DNA of 64,000 nucleotides. It comes from Sphingopyxis sp. LC81. Lineage in GTDB: Bacteria; Pseudomonadota; Alphaproteobacteria; Sphingomonadales; Sphingomonadaceae. Positions within the stretch are counted from its first letter, which is position 1. Each line of letters opens with the position of its first letter. Under the pieces are notes generated by a model, which was not told the DNA's origin, made no database searches, and saw nothing but the letters and a program-made list of their open reading frames with translations. Below, piece after piece: positions 43,811 to 51,951 of this stretch. A program made the translations under genes and the position numbers. The stretch covers positions 1-64,000 of the forward strand of contig NZ_JNFD01000001.1 of the NCBI RefSeq assembly GCF_000756375.1, written 5' to 3'.

Positions 43811-44293
43811 TCAGGAGGGCAGAGACGCACGCCCCTCCGTCGTCCGCGCCCATTCAGCGAGACGGCCGTGCCGTTTGATCGTCTTGAGGCAGACGACCGT
43901 CTTCAACCGCTGGACACCGGGCAGCTTGGACAGGTTGTGGCGGAGCAATTCGTCGAGATGATCGGCCGAGCGCGCGAAGATCTTGAGCAGATAGTCGCTC
44001 TCGCCCGCGGTCGTGTGGCATTCGACGACGGCGGGGTGCGCGAGCACCGCGGCCTCGAAATCGGTATGCGCGTCGAAGCGGATCTGGACCTCGACGAAAC
44101 TCTGCACCGCGAGGCCGATCGCGATCGGATCGACCCGCGCCGCATAGCCCTCGATCACGCCGCTCTCTTCGAGGTTTTTGACCCGCGACCAGCATGGCGA
44201 TTTCGACAGGCCGATTTGCTCGCCGAGATCGGCGTAGGATTGCCGTCCGTCGCGTTCGAGTTCGGCGATGATCTTCCAGTCGAGCTTGTCCAT
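43811..44293 (-). CDS. Lrp/AsnC family transcriptional regulator
   Basis: 160 aa. The winged helix is LDWKIIAELERDGRQSYADL, GEQIGLSKSPCWSRVKNLEE, followed by the AsnC ligand domain with VVECHTTAGESDYLLKIFAR, an amino-acid-sensing RAM domain. It is divergent from phhA-kynABU, an arrangement often seen for Lrp-type regulators of amino acid breakdown. It probably responds to phenylalanine, tryptophan or a catabolite. An inverted repeat GATAAT-N10-ATTATC lies in the shared intergenic region. Confidence 0.95.
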   Translation of the reverse strand: MDKLDWKIIAELERDGRQSYADLGEQIGLSKSPCWSRVKNLEESGVIEGYAARVDPIAIGLAVQSFVEVQIRFDAHTDFEAAVLAHPAVVECHTTAGESDYLLKIFARSADHLDELLRHNLSKLPGVQRLKTVVCLKTIKRHGRLAEWARTTEGRASLPS

Positions 44294-44370
44294 ACGTTCC
44301 GTCCTGAATCGGGTTTATGCGAGAATTCAGCCGATCTATTCTAAACCTAAGAACAAATTCCTGCAAATAT

Positions 44371-44392
44371 GATAATTTACAGAACGATTATC
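44371..44392. promoter_or_regulatory. Candidate Lrp-type operator between the regulator and phhA
   Basis: GATAAT (44371-44376) and ATTATC (44387-44392) form a perfect 6-bp inverted repeat with a 10-nt spacer. The surrounding stretch, about 44330-44400, is notably AT-rich for this genome. Lrp/AsnC proteins bind AT-rich, weakly palindromic DNA. The site is about 80 nt before both start codons. Assignment to this regulator is inferred from position. Confidence 0.5.
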
Positions 44393-44480
44393 GATTTTCC
44401 GCACCCCGTTGACGCGAAATCCGCACAATGTTCGCGCGGCCCCGCGCTATCACTTGCGCCGAAGGTTTGGAGAGAGACCG

Positions 44481-45353
44481 ATGGCCGCGACACATATATT
44501 CGACGCACCGCCCGAAGGTGTCGCGGCCAATTGGACGATGCCGCAGAACTGGTCGGCCTTCACCGCCGAGCAACATGCGACGTGGCGAGCCCTGTTTGAT
44601 CAGCAGTCGGCGGCGCTGGGTGGCTATGCCTGCCGGTCGTTCCTCGATGGCCTCGACATTCTTCGCAAGCTGAGGCCGGGGGTGCCCGATTTCGCCGAAC
44701 TCAACGCGCTGCTGAAACCCGTATCGGGCTGGGAGGTCGTCGCGGTGCCCGGCTGGATTCCGAACGAGCCCTTTTTCGAGCATCTCGCGAACAAGCGTTT
44801 CCCCGCCGCCAACTTCCTCCGTCCGCCCGAGCAGGTCGCGTACAGCGAAGAGCCCGATATGTTTCACGACATTTTCGGCCATATCCCGATGCTCACCGAT
44901 CCGGCCTTTTCGGACTTCCTCGTTGCCTATGGGCAGGCGGGGCTGCGCGCCGAAAAGCTCGGGGCGTCGGACTACCTCGGCCGGCTCTGGCTCTATACCG
45001 TCGAGTTTGGTCTGGTCGTCGAGGACGGCGAACTCCGCGCCTTTGGCGGCGGCCTCATGTCGAGCTTCGCCGAAACGCTTTCCGCGCTGACGTCGCCCGA
45101 ACCGCGCCGCATCTGGCTCGATATCGAGCGCGTGATGCGCACGCGCTATAATTTCGACGAATTCCAGCAGACCTATTTCGTCGTCGCCGGTTTCGAGGAT
45201 TTGCTGCGCGCGACCGAGGAAACCGACTTCGCGAGCATCTACCGGAAAATCGCCGGTGAACCGGCGCTTGAACCCGGGGATGCCTGGCGCGGCGACTTGG
45301 CATATGAAGGACGCCTGCCGGCCGCGCCGGCAAGCGGAGAGGCAACGCTATGA
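44481..45353 (+). CDS. phhA: Phenylalanine 4-monooxygenase
   Basis: 290 aa from the ATG at 44481, with GGAGAG 6 nt upstream. It hydroxylates phenylalanine to tyrosine using tetrahydropterin and non-heme iron. The iron ligands are His129 and His134 in DMFHDIFGHIPMLTDP and Glu175 in YTVEFGLV. The family segment GWIPNEPFFEHLANKRFP is present. There is no regulatory ACT domain, as usual in bacteria. It is the first gene of a rightward amino-acid catabolic operon; the next gene overlaps by 4 nt. No pterin carbinolamine dehydratase gene (phhB) lies next to it. Confidence 0.97.
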   Translation: MAATHIFDAPPEGVAANWTMPQNWSAFTAEQHATWRALFDQQSAALGGYACRSFLDGLDILRKLRPGVPDFAELNALLKPVSGWEVVAVPGWIPNEPFFEHLANKRFPAANFLRPPEQVAYSEEPDMFHDIFGHIPMLTDPAFSDFLVAYGQAGLRAEKLGASDYLGRLWLYTVEFGLVVEDGELRAFGGGLMSSFAETLSALTSPEPRRIWLDIERVMRTRYNFDEFQQTYFVVAGFEDLLRATEETDFASIYRKIAGEPALEPGDAWRGDLAYEGRLPAAPASGEATL

Positions 45354-46255
45354 TCAGGCAGACGCGCGACGGCAGCACCGACATTTTCGAGACCGAGATC
45401 GATGGCGAGACGATCCAGTGGGACAATGGCCTGACCTATGCGCGGCATCTGCAGACCGCGCAGCTGCTCTCGGCGCAAGTGCCCGTGTCGGACAAGCCCG
45501 ACGAGATGCTCTTCATCATCATGCACCAGACGATGGAGTTGTGGCTGAAGCTGGTGCTGCACGAGGGACGGCTGGTCTATGACGCGATCAAGGCCGACAG
45601 GCTCGAGATCGCGGGCAAGGGGCTCGACCGCATCGCGACGATCCAGCGGCACATGATCCACAGCTGGGAAGTGCTCGCGACGCTGACGCCGCATGATTTC
45701 CTGACCTTCCGCGGCTTCCTGCGCCGCGCGTCAGGGTTCCAGTCGCAGCAATATCGCGAACTCGAATATCTGCTCGGCAACAAGCGCGAGGATATGATGA
45801 TCGTCCACAAGGACGACCCGCAAGCGACTGAAAGACTGCGCGGGGCGTTCGAGGCGCCGTCGCTCTATGACGAATTGCTGCGGCTGCTCGCGCGGCGCGG
45901 TTTCGATATTCCGGCGAACATTCTCGAACGCGACTGGACCAAGCCTTATCAGGCGTCGGAGGCGGTCGAAAAGGCGTGGCTCGCGATCTACACCGAACCC
46001 GACCGGCACTGGGATCTCTATACGCTCGCCGAAAAGATCACCGCGCTTGAATATTATTTCCAGGAATGGCGCTTCAAGCACATGAAGACCGTCGCGCGCG
46101 TGATCGGGCACAAGCCGGGCACCGGCGGATCGTCGGGGGTCAATTATCTCGTCAAGGCGTTGAGCCTCAGCTTCTTCCCCGAACTCTGGTCGATGCGGAC
46201 CGAGATGGTCGCGCCGCGCGAAGGTGGCGATTATGCCGAAGGGAAGGGCGCATGA
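45350..46255 (+). CDS. kynA: Tryptophan 2,3-dioxygenase
   Basis: 301 aa. This heme enzyme opens the indole ring of tryptophan to N-formylkynurenine. Characteristic segments are TYARHLQTAQLLSAQ, DEMLFIIMHQTMELWLKLVL, LTPHDFLTFRGFLRRASGF, QSQQYRELEYLLGNK and the C-terminal EYYFQEWRFKHMKTVARVIG with the proximal heme His, then KPGTGGSSGVNYL. The ATG overlaps the phhA stop (ATGA), and kynB overlaps its end in the same way. Confidence 0.97.
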   Translation: MIRQTRDGSTDIFETEIDGETIQWDNGLTYARHLQTAQLLSAQVPVSDKPDEMLFIIMHQTMELWLKLVLHEGRLVYDAIKADRLEIAGKGLDRIATIQRHMIHSWEVLATLTPHDFLTFRGFLRRASGFQSQQYRELEYLLGNKREDMMIVHKDDPQATERLRGAFEAPSLYDELLRLLARRGFDIPANILERDWTKPYQASEAVEKAWLAIYTEPDRHWDLYTLAEKITALEYYFQEWRFKHMKTVARVIGHKPGTGGSSGVNYLVKALSLSFFPELWSMRTEMVAPREGGDYAEGKGA

Positions 46256-46881
46256 GCCGGATCTGGGACATTTCGCAGCCGCTCCATGCCGCAGTGCCGG
46301 TGTGGCCGGGCGAGCCCGCTTTCGCGCTGCACAGCCATGCGGTGATCGGCGACGGCTGCCCGGTCAATGTCGGCGGCATGTTCACGCCGCTGCACGCGGG
46401 CACGCACGGCGATGCGCCGCTGCATTACGCCAATGACGGCGCCTCGTCGGCCGATTGCGATCTCGATGTCTATATCGGGCCGTGCATGCTGCTGGATGTC
46501 CGTCATGCGCGCGGGCGGGTCGAGATTGGCGATGTAGACTGGGATGCGATCGAAGGCGCGACACGCGTGCTCCTGCGGACCTACGAGCATTTCCCGCACG
46601 ACCAATGGGACTCGGATTTCACCGCGATCGCCAGCGATGTGATCGCGCGGCTCGGCACGATGGGCGTGCGGCTGATCGGCACCGACGCCGCCTCGCTCGA
46701 TCCCGAACAGTCGAAGACGCTCGACGCGCACCACGCGGTCAAGGCGGCCGACATGCGGATATTGGAAGGGCTGGTGCTCGATGACGTGCCGCCCGGGCGG
46801 TACGAACTCGTCGCGCTGCCGCTCCGCATCGTCGGCGCCGACGCCAGCCCGGTGCGCGCTATCCTGAGGGAAATTGCATGA
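46252..46881 (+). CDS. kynB: Kynurenine formamidase (arylformamidase, cyclase family)
   Basis: 209 aa, standard for the metal-dependent cyclase-family formamidase. The start IWDISQPLHAAVPVWPGE and the metal-binding HAGTHGDAPLHY are diagnostic. LLRTYEHFPHDQWDSDFTAI and LIGTDAASLDP follow, and the C-terminal half has LVLDDVPPGRYELVALPLRI. It hydrolyses N-formylkynurenine to kynurenine and formate. It overlaps kynA and kynU by 4 nt each. Confidence 0.97.
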   Translation: MSRIWDISQPLHAAVPVWPGEPAFALHSHAVIGDGCPVNVGGMFTPLHAGTHGDAPLHYANDGASSADCDLDVYIGPCMLLDVRHARGRVEIGDVDWDAIEGATRVLLRTYEHFPHDQWDSDFTAIASDVIARLGTMGVRLIGTDAASLDPEQSKTLDAHHAVKAADMRILEGLVLDDVPPGRYELVALPLRIVGADASPVRAILREIA

Positions 46882-48119
46882 CCGACACACTCCTTGCCAC
46901 CGATGTGTCGGCGCTCGACGCGGCCGACCCGCTCGCGCCCTTCCGCGACCGCTTCCAGCTGCGCGAAGGGCTGATCTATCTCGACGGCAATTCGCTCGGC
47001 GCGCTGCCCAAAGCGACGGGCGACCGGCTCGCCGAGGTTGTCGGCAGCGAATGGGGCGAGGGGCTGATTACCTCGTGGCTCGGCGCCGAATGGTCGACCG
47101 CGCCGCGCCGCATCGGCGACAAGATCGGGCGATTGATCGGCGCGAATCCGGGTGAGATCGTCGCGACCGATTCGACTTCGGTGAATATCTTCAAGGCGCT
47201 GACCGCCGCCCTTTCATTGCGGCGTGAACGGACGGTTATACTGTCCGAAGCCACAAATTTCCCGACCGACGTCTATATGATGCAGGGCATCGAGGCGTTT
47301 TCGGGCGGGCGCGTCAAGGCGGTCACCGTGGCGCCCGACGCCATCGTCGATGCGCTGAACGAGGATGTCGCGGTGCTGCTGCTGACGCAGGTCCATTACA
47401 AGTCGGGCCGCGTGCGCGACATGGCCGCGATCACGAAGCGCGCGCACGAAGTCGGCGCGCTCGTCGTCTGGGACCTCAGCCACAGCGCGGGCGCGATCCC
47501 GGTCGATCTCAATGGCGCAAACGCCGATTTCGCGATCGGCTGCGGATATAAGTTCCTCAATGGCGGCCCCGGCGCGCCCGCCTATCTGTTCGCTGCATCG
47601 CGGCACCATGCCGCCACGCCGGTGCTGTCGGGCTGGTTCGGTCACGCGCGGCCCTTCGCTTTCGAAGATGATTATGATCCCGCGGCAGGGATCGAGCGTT
47701 TCCAGTGCGGCACCCCGCCGGTGCTCGGCCTGTCCGCGCTCGAAGTCGGCGTCGATCTGATGCTCGAAGCTGACATGACCGAAATCCGCCGCAAGTCGCT
47801 CGCGCTCGGCGACCTGTTTATCGAGCAGATGCAGCCGCTGTGCGAGACCTATGGCTTCGAGCTGGTGAGTACACAGGGGCACGCCGAGCGAGGTAGCCAG
47901 GTCGCCTATGCGCATCCACAGGGTTACCAGATCGTGCAGGCGCTCAAGGAATTTGACGTCATCGCCGACTTCCGCGCCCCCGATATCCTGCGCTTCGGCC
48001 TGACGCCGCTTTACCTGCGCTATCGCGACATCGTCGAAACTGTCGAGCGACTGGAAAAGGTCTGCGCCACCCGCGCATGGGACAAACCGCAATATCACCA
48101 GCGGGCAGCGGTGACATGA
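46878..48119 (+). CDS. kynU: Kynureninase
   Basis: 413 aa. This PLP enzyme cleaves kynurenine to anthranilate and alanine. It has IYLDGNSLGALPKAT near the N-terminus, VVWDLSHSAGAIPVDLNG with the PLP-stacking Asp, and the Schiff-base lysine in IGCGYKFLNGGPGAPAYLF. The end has DVIADFRAPDILRFGLTPLY. It completes tryptophan to anthranilate. No 3-monooxygenase (kynurenine hydroxylase) is present, so flux should go to anthranilate. It overlaps the next gene by 4 nt. Confidence 0.97.
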   Translation: MTDTLLATDVSALDAADPLAPFRDRFQLREGLIYLDGNSLGALPKATGDRLAEVVGSEWGEGLITSWLGAEWSTAPRRIGDKIGRLIGANPGEIVATDSTSVNIFKALTAALSLRRERTVILSEATNFPTDVYMMQGIEAFSGGRVKAVTVAPDAIVDALNEDVAVLLLTQVHYKSGRVRDMAAITKRAHEVGALVVWDLSHSAGAIPVDLNGANADFAIGCGYKFLNGGPGAPAYLFAASRHHAATPVLSGWFGHARPFAFEDDYDPAAGIERFQCGTPPVLGLSALEVGVDLMLEADMTEIRRKSLALGDLFIEQMQPLCETYGFELVSTQGHAERGSQVAYAHPQGYQIVQALKEFDVIADFRAPDILRFGLTPLYLRYRDIVETVERLEKVCATRAWDKPQYHQRAAVT

Positions 48120-49132
48120 GCGATGTGTCGGCGCCTTTCCTGCCGAAGTCGCGCGTTGCCGCGGTACAGGCCGCTCCCGTTTTCCTCGATACCGCGCGCA
48201 CGGTCGACAAGGCGTGCGCGCTGATCGCCGAGGCGGCTGGAAACGGAGCGCAGCTTGTCGCTTTTCCCGAAGTGTTCGTTTCCGCCTATCCCTATTGGAA
48301 CTGGCTGATGACACCGATCGAGGGCGCCGAGTGGCATGAGCGGCAGTATCGCGCGTCGGTGCTGGTCGATGGTCCCGAGGTCGCGGCGCTTTGCGCCGCC
48401 GCGCGCGATCACGGCTGCACCGTGGTCATCGGCATCAACGAGCGTGATCCGGTGAGCGTCGGGACGCTCTACAATACCAACCTCATCATCGGCGCCGACG
48501 GCAGCTTGCTCGGACGCCACCGCAAGCTGGTGCCGACCTGGGCCGAGAAGCTGACCTGGGCGGGCGGCGACGGCAGCTCGATCCGCGTCTACGACACGCC
48601 GGTCGGGCCGCTCGGTACGCTGGCGTGCGGCGAGAACACCAACACGCTCGCGCGCTTTGCGCTGCTGTCGCAGGGCGAACTCGTCCATGTCGCCAATTAT
48701 ATCGCGCTGCCCGTCGCGCCCGCGTCGTACAATATGGCCGAAGCGATCAAGATCCGCGCGACCGCGCACAGCTTCGAGGGCAAGGTCTTCACCATCGTCG
48801 CCTGCTCGGCGGTGAGCCCCGAAATCATCGACGCGATGAGCGCCGATCGCCCGCAGAACCGCGAGTTGCTGTCGCGCCCAAACAGTGCCTTTTCGGGCGT
48901 GATCGACCCGCACGGCAATCTGGTTGGTCAGGCGCTGATTGACGAAGAGGGCATTGTCTATGCCGATATCGACCTCGGCGACTGCATCCGGCCCAAGCTG
49001 ATGCACGACATCATCGGCGGCTATAACCGCTTCGACATCTTCAACCTGACGGTCGACCGGACTCCCCGCGCGTCGGCCCTGTTTGTCGACGCGCCGCAGC
49101 CCGTCGATCCCGGCGAGGAGGAGCCGTCATGA
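48116..49132 (+). CDS. Nitrilase superfamily carbon-nitrogen hydrolase
   Basis: 338 aa from the ATG at 48116, overlapping kynU by 4 nt. The catalytic triad is visible as Glu52 (LVAFPEVF), Lys137 (GRHRKLVPTW) and Cys171 (LGTLACGENTN). The CGENTN form belongs to the nitrilase branch, not the classic amidase branches, so nitrile hydrolysis is the family default. The operon context, between kynureninase and a gentisate-type dioxygenase, offers no obvious nitrile. Action on an amide or another carbon-nitrogen bond formed in the pathway is an alternative. It overlaps the dioxygenase gene by 4 nt. Confidence 0.88.
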   Translation: MSDVSAPFLPKSRVAAVQAAPVFLDTARTVDKACALIAEAAGNGAQLVAFPEVFVSAYPYWNWLMTPIEGAEWHERQYRASVLVDGPEVAALCAAARDHGCTVVIGINERDPVSVGTLYNTNLIIGADGSLLGRHRKLVPTWAEKLTWAGGDGSSIRVYDTPVGPLGTLACGENTNTLARFALLSQGELVHVANYIALPVAPASYNMAEAIKIRATAHSFEGKVFTIVACSAVSPEIIDAMSADRPQNRELLSRPNSAFSGVIDPHGNLVGQALIDEEGIVYADIDLGDCIRPKLMHDIIGGYNRFDIFNLTVDRTPRASALFVDAPQPVDPGEEEPS

Positions 49133-50262
49133 CGGAAAATTCCACCATCATCGATCCGCGCGACGATGTGCTCGGCCGCGCCCGCGTGACCGACACGCCC
49201 GAACTCGAAGCTTTTTATCAAGAGCTTGCGGGGCGCAATGCAGGTGCCTTCTGGAAGCGCGCCAATGCGATCGAGCCGTGGGAGCCCGAAACACGCTATC
49301 GCCCGACGCTCTGGCGCTACGCCGAGATGCGCGACATGTGCCTCCGCGCGCTCGATCTGGTGAAGCCCGAAGAGGCGGGGCGCCGCGTCGTCACCTTGCT
49401 CAACGACAGCGACGCGGGGCGCGAGAACACCGCGGTCTGCGGCTGGCTGTTCAGCGGGATGCAGGCGATGCGCCCCGGCGAGATCACCCCCGCGCACCGC
49501 CACACCGCGTCGGCGCACCGCTTCATCATGGAGGGGAAGGGCGCCTATACCGTCGTCGACGGGCACCATATCACCTTGGGCGCGAACGATTATGTGCTGA
49601 CGCCTGGCGGCTGTTGGCACGATCATGGCGTCGTCGCCGAGGGCGAAGTGTCGATCTGGCAGGACGGGCTCGACATCCCGCTGATGAACAGCCTCGAGAC
49701 CAATTTTTACGCGGTCTATGACCAGCCCGCGCAGACCGCGGCTTTTCCGACCGACGACCTGCCGCTGAGCTATGGTGGCGGGTCGCTGCGGCCCGAAGGC
49801 ATCGGCGGATGGGACAAGCCCTATTCGCCGGTGATGGTCTATCGCTGGGAAGCAACGCGCGACGCGCTGTGGAACCTCGCCAAGGTTTCCAACGGCACGC
49901 CGTTCGATGGGCATATGGTGCGCTATTCGAACCCGCTCACCGGCGGCTGGGCGCTTCAGACGATGGGCGCGCATATGCAGATGCTCAAACCCGGCTTCCG
50001 CGGCGAGGCGCACCGCCACACCGGCAATGTCGTCTATAATGTCGCGGGCGGGCGCGGCTATTCGATCATCGGCGGCGAGCGCTTCGACTGGGGCATGCAC
50101 GACATTTTCTGCGTACCCGCATGGACCTGGCACGAGCATGTCAATCTCGATCCTTCCGAAGAGGCTTTCCTCTTCTCGTTCAACGATTTCCCCGTGATGG
50201 AGGCGCTCGGCGTCCGGATCGAGGAACCCTATTCCGAAAATGGCGGCCATCAGCCCGCCTGA
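49129..50262 (+). CDS. Gentisate 1,2-dioxygenase-type bicupin ring-cleavage enzyme
   Basis: 377 aa, the normal length for the gentisate/salicylate 1,2-dioxygenase family. It starts with a helical lead with YRPTLWRYAEMRDMCLRALD. The N-terminal cupin has iron ligands at His123 and His125 (TPAHRHTASAHRFIMEGKGA) and a distal His in TPGGCWHDHG. The C-terminal cupin has GEAHRHTGNVVYNVAGGRG and WTWHEHVN. These enzymes cleave gentisate, salicylate, 5-aminosalicylate or 1-hydroxy-2-naphthoate next to the carboxyl. Placement after kynureninase suggests an anthranilate-derived substrate. It lies 16 nt before the FAH-fold hydrolase. Confidence 0.92.
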   Translation: MTENSTIIDPRDDVLGRARVTDTPELEAFYQELAGRNAGAFWKRANAIEPWEPETRYRPTLWRYAEMRDMCLRALDLVKPEEAGRRVVTLLNDSDAGRENTAVCGWLFSGMQAMRPGEITPAHRHTASAHRFIMEGKGAYTVVDGHHITLGANDYVLTPGGCWHDHGVVAEGEVSIWQDGLDIPLMNSLETNFYAVYDQPAQTAAFPTDDLPLSYGGGSLRPEGIGGWDKPYSPVMVYRWEATRDALWNLAKVSNGTPFDGHMVRYSNPLTGGWALQTMGAHMQMLKPGFRGEAHRHTGNVVYNVAGGRGYSIIGGERFDWGMHDIFCVPAWTWHEHVNLDPSEEAFLFSFNDFPVMEALGVRIEEPYSENGGHQPA

Positions 50263-50278
50263 ACAGACAGGACAGAAT

Positions 50279-51187
50279 ATGCGTTTCGTGACTTATCGCA
50301 CGGTCGAGACCGAACCGCGGCTCGGCCTTCTTCATGGCGGCCTCGTGATTGACGTCGAATATTTCGGCGACGCGATCGGGCAGGATCTGCCGTCGACGAT
50401 GCTCGATTTCATCGATCTCGGCCCGGTCGCGCTGCGCTTCCTGCAGGAAGCCGTCGCGGCGGCTACGACCGCCGATCTGGTCGGCACCTCGCTTCCCGAG
50501 GGCAATGTGACCTTGCTCGCGCCGATCCCGCGGCCGCGCAAGAATATCTTCGGGATCGGTCTCAATTACACCGAGCATGTCGCTGAATCGGCGCGTTCGC
50601 TCGACACGTCGAATGAGCTGCCGCAGCAGCCGGTAATCTTCTCGAAGCCGCCGACCGCGGTTGTCGCGTGGAACGATCCGATCCGTCACAATGCCAAGGT
50701 TACACAGCAGCTCGACTGGGAAACCGAACTCGCGGTGATCATTGGCAGCACCGCGCGCCACGTCGCCGAGAGTGACGCGTTGAACCATGTGTTCGGCTAT
50801 ACGGTGATCAACGACGTGTCGGCGCGCGACTGCCGCCGCGCCGGGCAGTGGATCGTGTCGAAGGGGCAGGACAGTTTCGCCCCGATGGGCCCGTGCATCG
50901 TCACCGCCGACGAGATCGGCGATCCGCACAACCTCAACATCCTGACCCATGTGAACGGGGTTGAGAAACAGAACAGCAACACGCGCTTCATGTTGTTCAA
51001 TATCAACCAGTTGATCGCCGACATTTCGAGCGTGATGACGCTGGAACCCGGCGACATCATCGCGACGGGCACACCCGCGGGCGTCGGCGCCGGGCGAAAC
51101 CCGCAGGAGTTCATGTGGCCGGGCGACGTCGTCGAATGCACCGTCGAGGGGATCGGCACGCTGCGCAACCCGATCGTCGCGGTCTGA
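50279..51187 (+). CDS. Fumarylacetoacetate hydrolase family protein (probable maleyl- or fumarylpyruvate hydrolase)
   Basis: 302 aa from the ATG at 50279, with AGGACA upstream. The FAH fold shows NIFGIGLNYTEHVAES, VIFSKPPTAVVAWNDPI, the metal-binding Glu pair in LDWETELAVIIG and Asp in VINDVSARDCR. KGQDSFAPMGPCIVT and IIATGTPAGVGAGR follow. Members split the C-C bond of ring-cleavage products such as fumarylpyruvate or maleylpyruvate. The following maleate isomerase implies that the product here is maleate plus pyruvate, meaning hydrolysis without prior glutathione-type isomerisation; no maleylpyruvate isomerase is present. Confidence 0.92.
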   Translation: MRFVTYRTVETEPRLGLLHGGLVIDVEYFGDAIGQDLPSTMLDFIDLGPVALRFLQEAVAAATTADLVGTSLPEGNVTLLAPIPRPRKNIFGIGLNYTEHVAESARSLDTSNELPQQPVIFSKPPTAVVAWNDPIRHNAKVTQQLDWETELAVIIGSTARHVAESDALNHVFGYTVINDVSARDCRRAGQWIVSKGQDSFAPMGPCIVTADEIGDPHNLNILTHVNGVEKQNSNTRFMLFNINQLIADISSVMTLEPGDIIATGTPAGVGAGRNPQEFMWPGDVVECTVEGIGTLRNPIVAV

Positions 51188-51198
51188 GGGGGCGGGGT

Positions 51199-51951
51199 AT
51201 GACCAGACTTATCCGCATCGGGCAGATCGTGCCCAGCTCGAACGTCACGATGGAGACCGAGATCCCCGCGCTGCTCCGTGCGCGTGAAGGCATCGCGCCC
51301 GAACGCTTTACCTTTCATTCGTCGCGGATGCGGATGAAGAAGGTGACGAAGGAAGAACTCGCGGCGATGGACGCCGATTCCGATCGCTGCGCGCTCGAAC
51401 TGTCCGACGCCGCGGTCGATGTGCTCGGCTATGCCTGCCTCGTCGCGATTATGAGCATGGGCGAGGGCTATCATCGCGTGTCCGAGGCACGGCTGCACCA
51501 GCGCACGGTCGAGAACGGCCGCGCTGCGCCCGTCGTCACCAGCGCCGGTGCGTTGATCGAAGGTCTCAACACGCTAGGCGCGAAGCGCATCGCGCTCGTC
51601 GCGCCCTATATGAAGCCGCTGACGCAGATGGTCGTGTCCTACATTCAGAATGAAGGCGTCGAGGTAAGCGATTGGCTTGCGCTCGAAATCCCCGACAATC
51701 TGGAGGTCGCGGCGCAGGATCCGGCGAACCTGCTCGACCACTACAAGCGTCTCGATCTGACCGGAATTGATGCGCTCGTGCTGTCGGCGTGCGTCCAGAT
51801 GCCGTCGCTTCCCTCGGTGCAGAAGATCGAGGATGCGATCGGCTTGCCCGTCGTATCGGCGGCGATCTGCACCGCGCACCAGATGCTCACGCGCCTGGGG
51901 CTGCCGACCGAGGTTCCGGGCGCCGGGGCTTTGCTGTCCGGCCGCTATTGA
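51199..51951 (+). CDS. maiA: Maleate cis-trans isomerase (Asp/Glu racemase superfamily)
   Basis: 250 aa. It converts maleate to fumarate without cofactors. The N-terminus RIGQIVPSSNVTMETEIPAL and the segment FHSSRMRMKKVTKEELAAMD match the maleate isomerase/NicE group closely. The two catalytic cysteines are Cys80 (LGYACLVAIMSMG) and Cys198 (VLSACVQMPSLPSVQ). It ends ALLSGRY. It lies 11 nt after the FAH-fold gene as the last gene of the operon and overlaps the convergent symporter gene by 7 nt. Confidence 0.93.
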   Translation: MTRLIRIGQIVPSSNVTMETEIPALLRAREGIAPERFTFHSSRMRMKKVTKEELAAMDADSDRCALELSDAAVDVLGYACLVAIMSMGEGYHRVSEARLHQRTVENGRAAPVVTSAGALIEGLNTLGAKRIALVAPYMKPLTQMVVSYIQNEGVEVSDWLALEIPDNLEVAAQDPANLLDHYKRLDLTGIDALVLSACVQMPSLPSVQKIEDAIGLPVVSAAICTAHQMLTRLGLPTEVPGAGALLSGRY

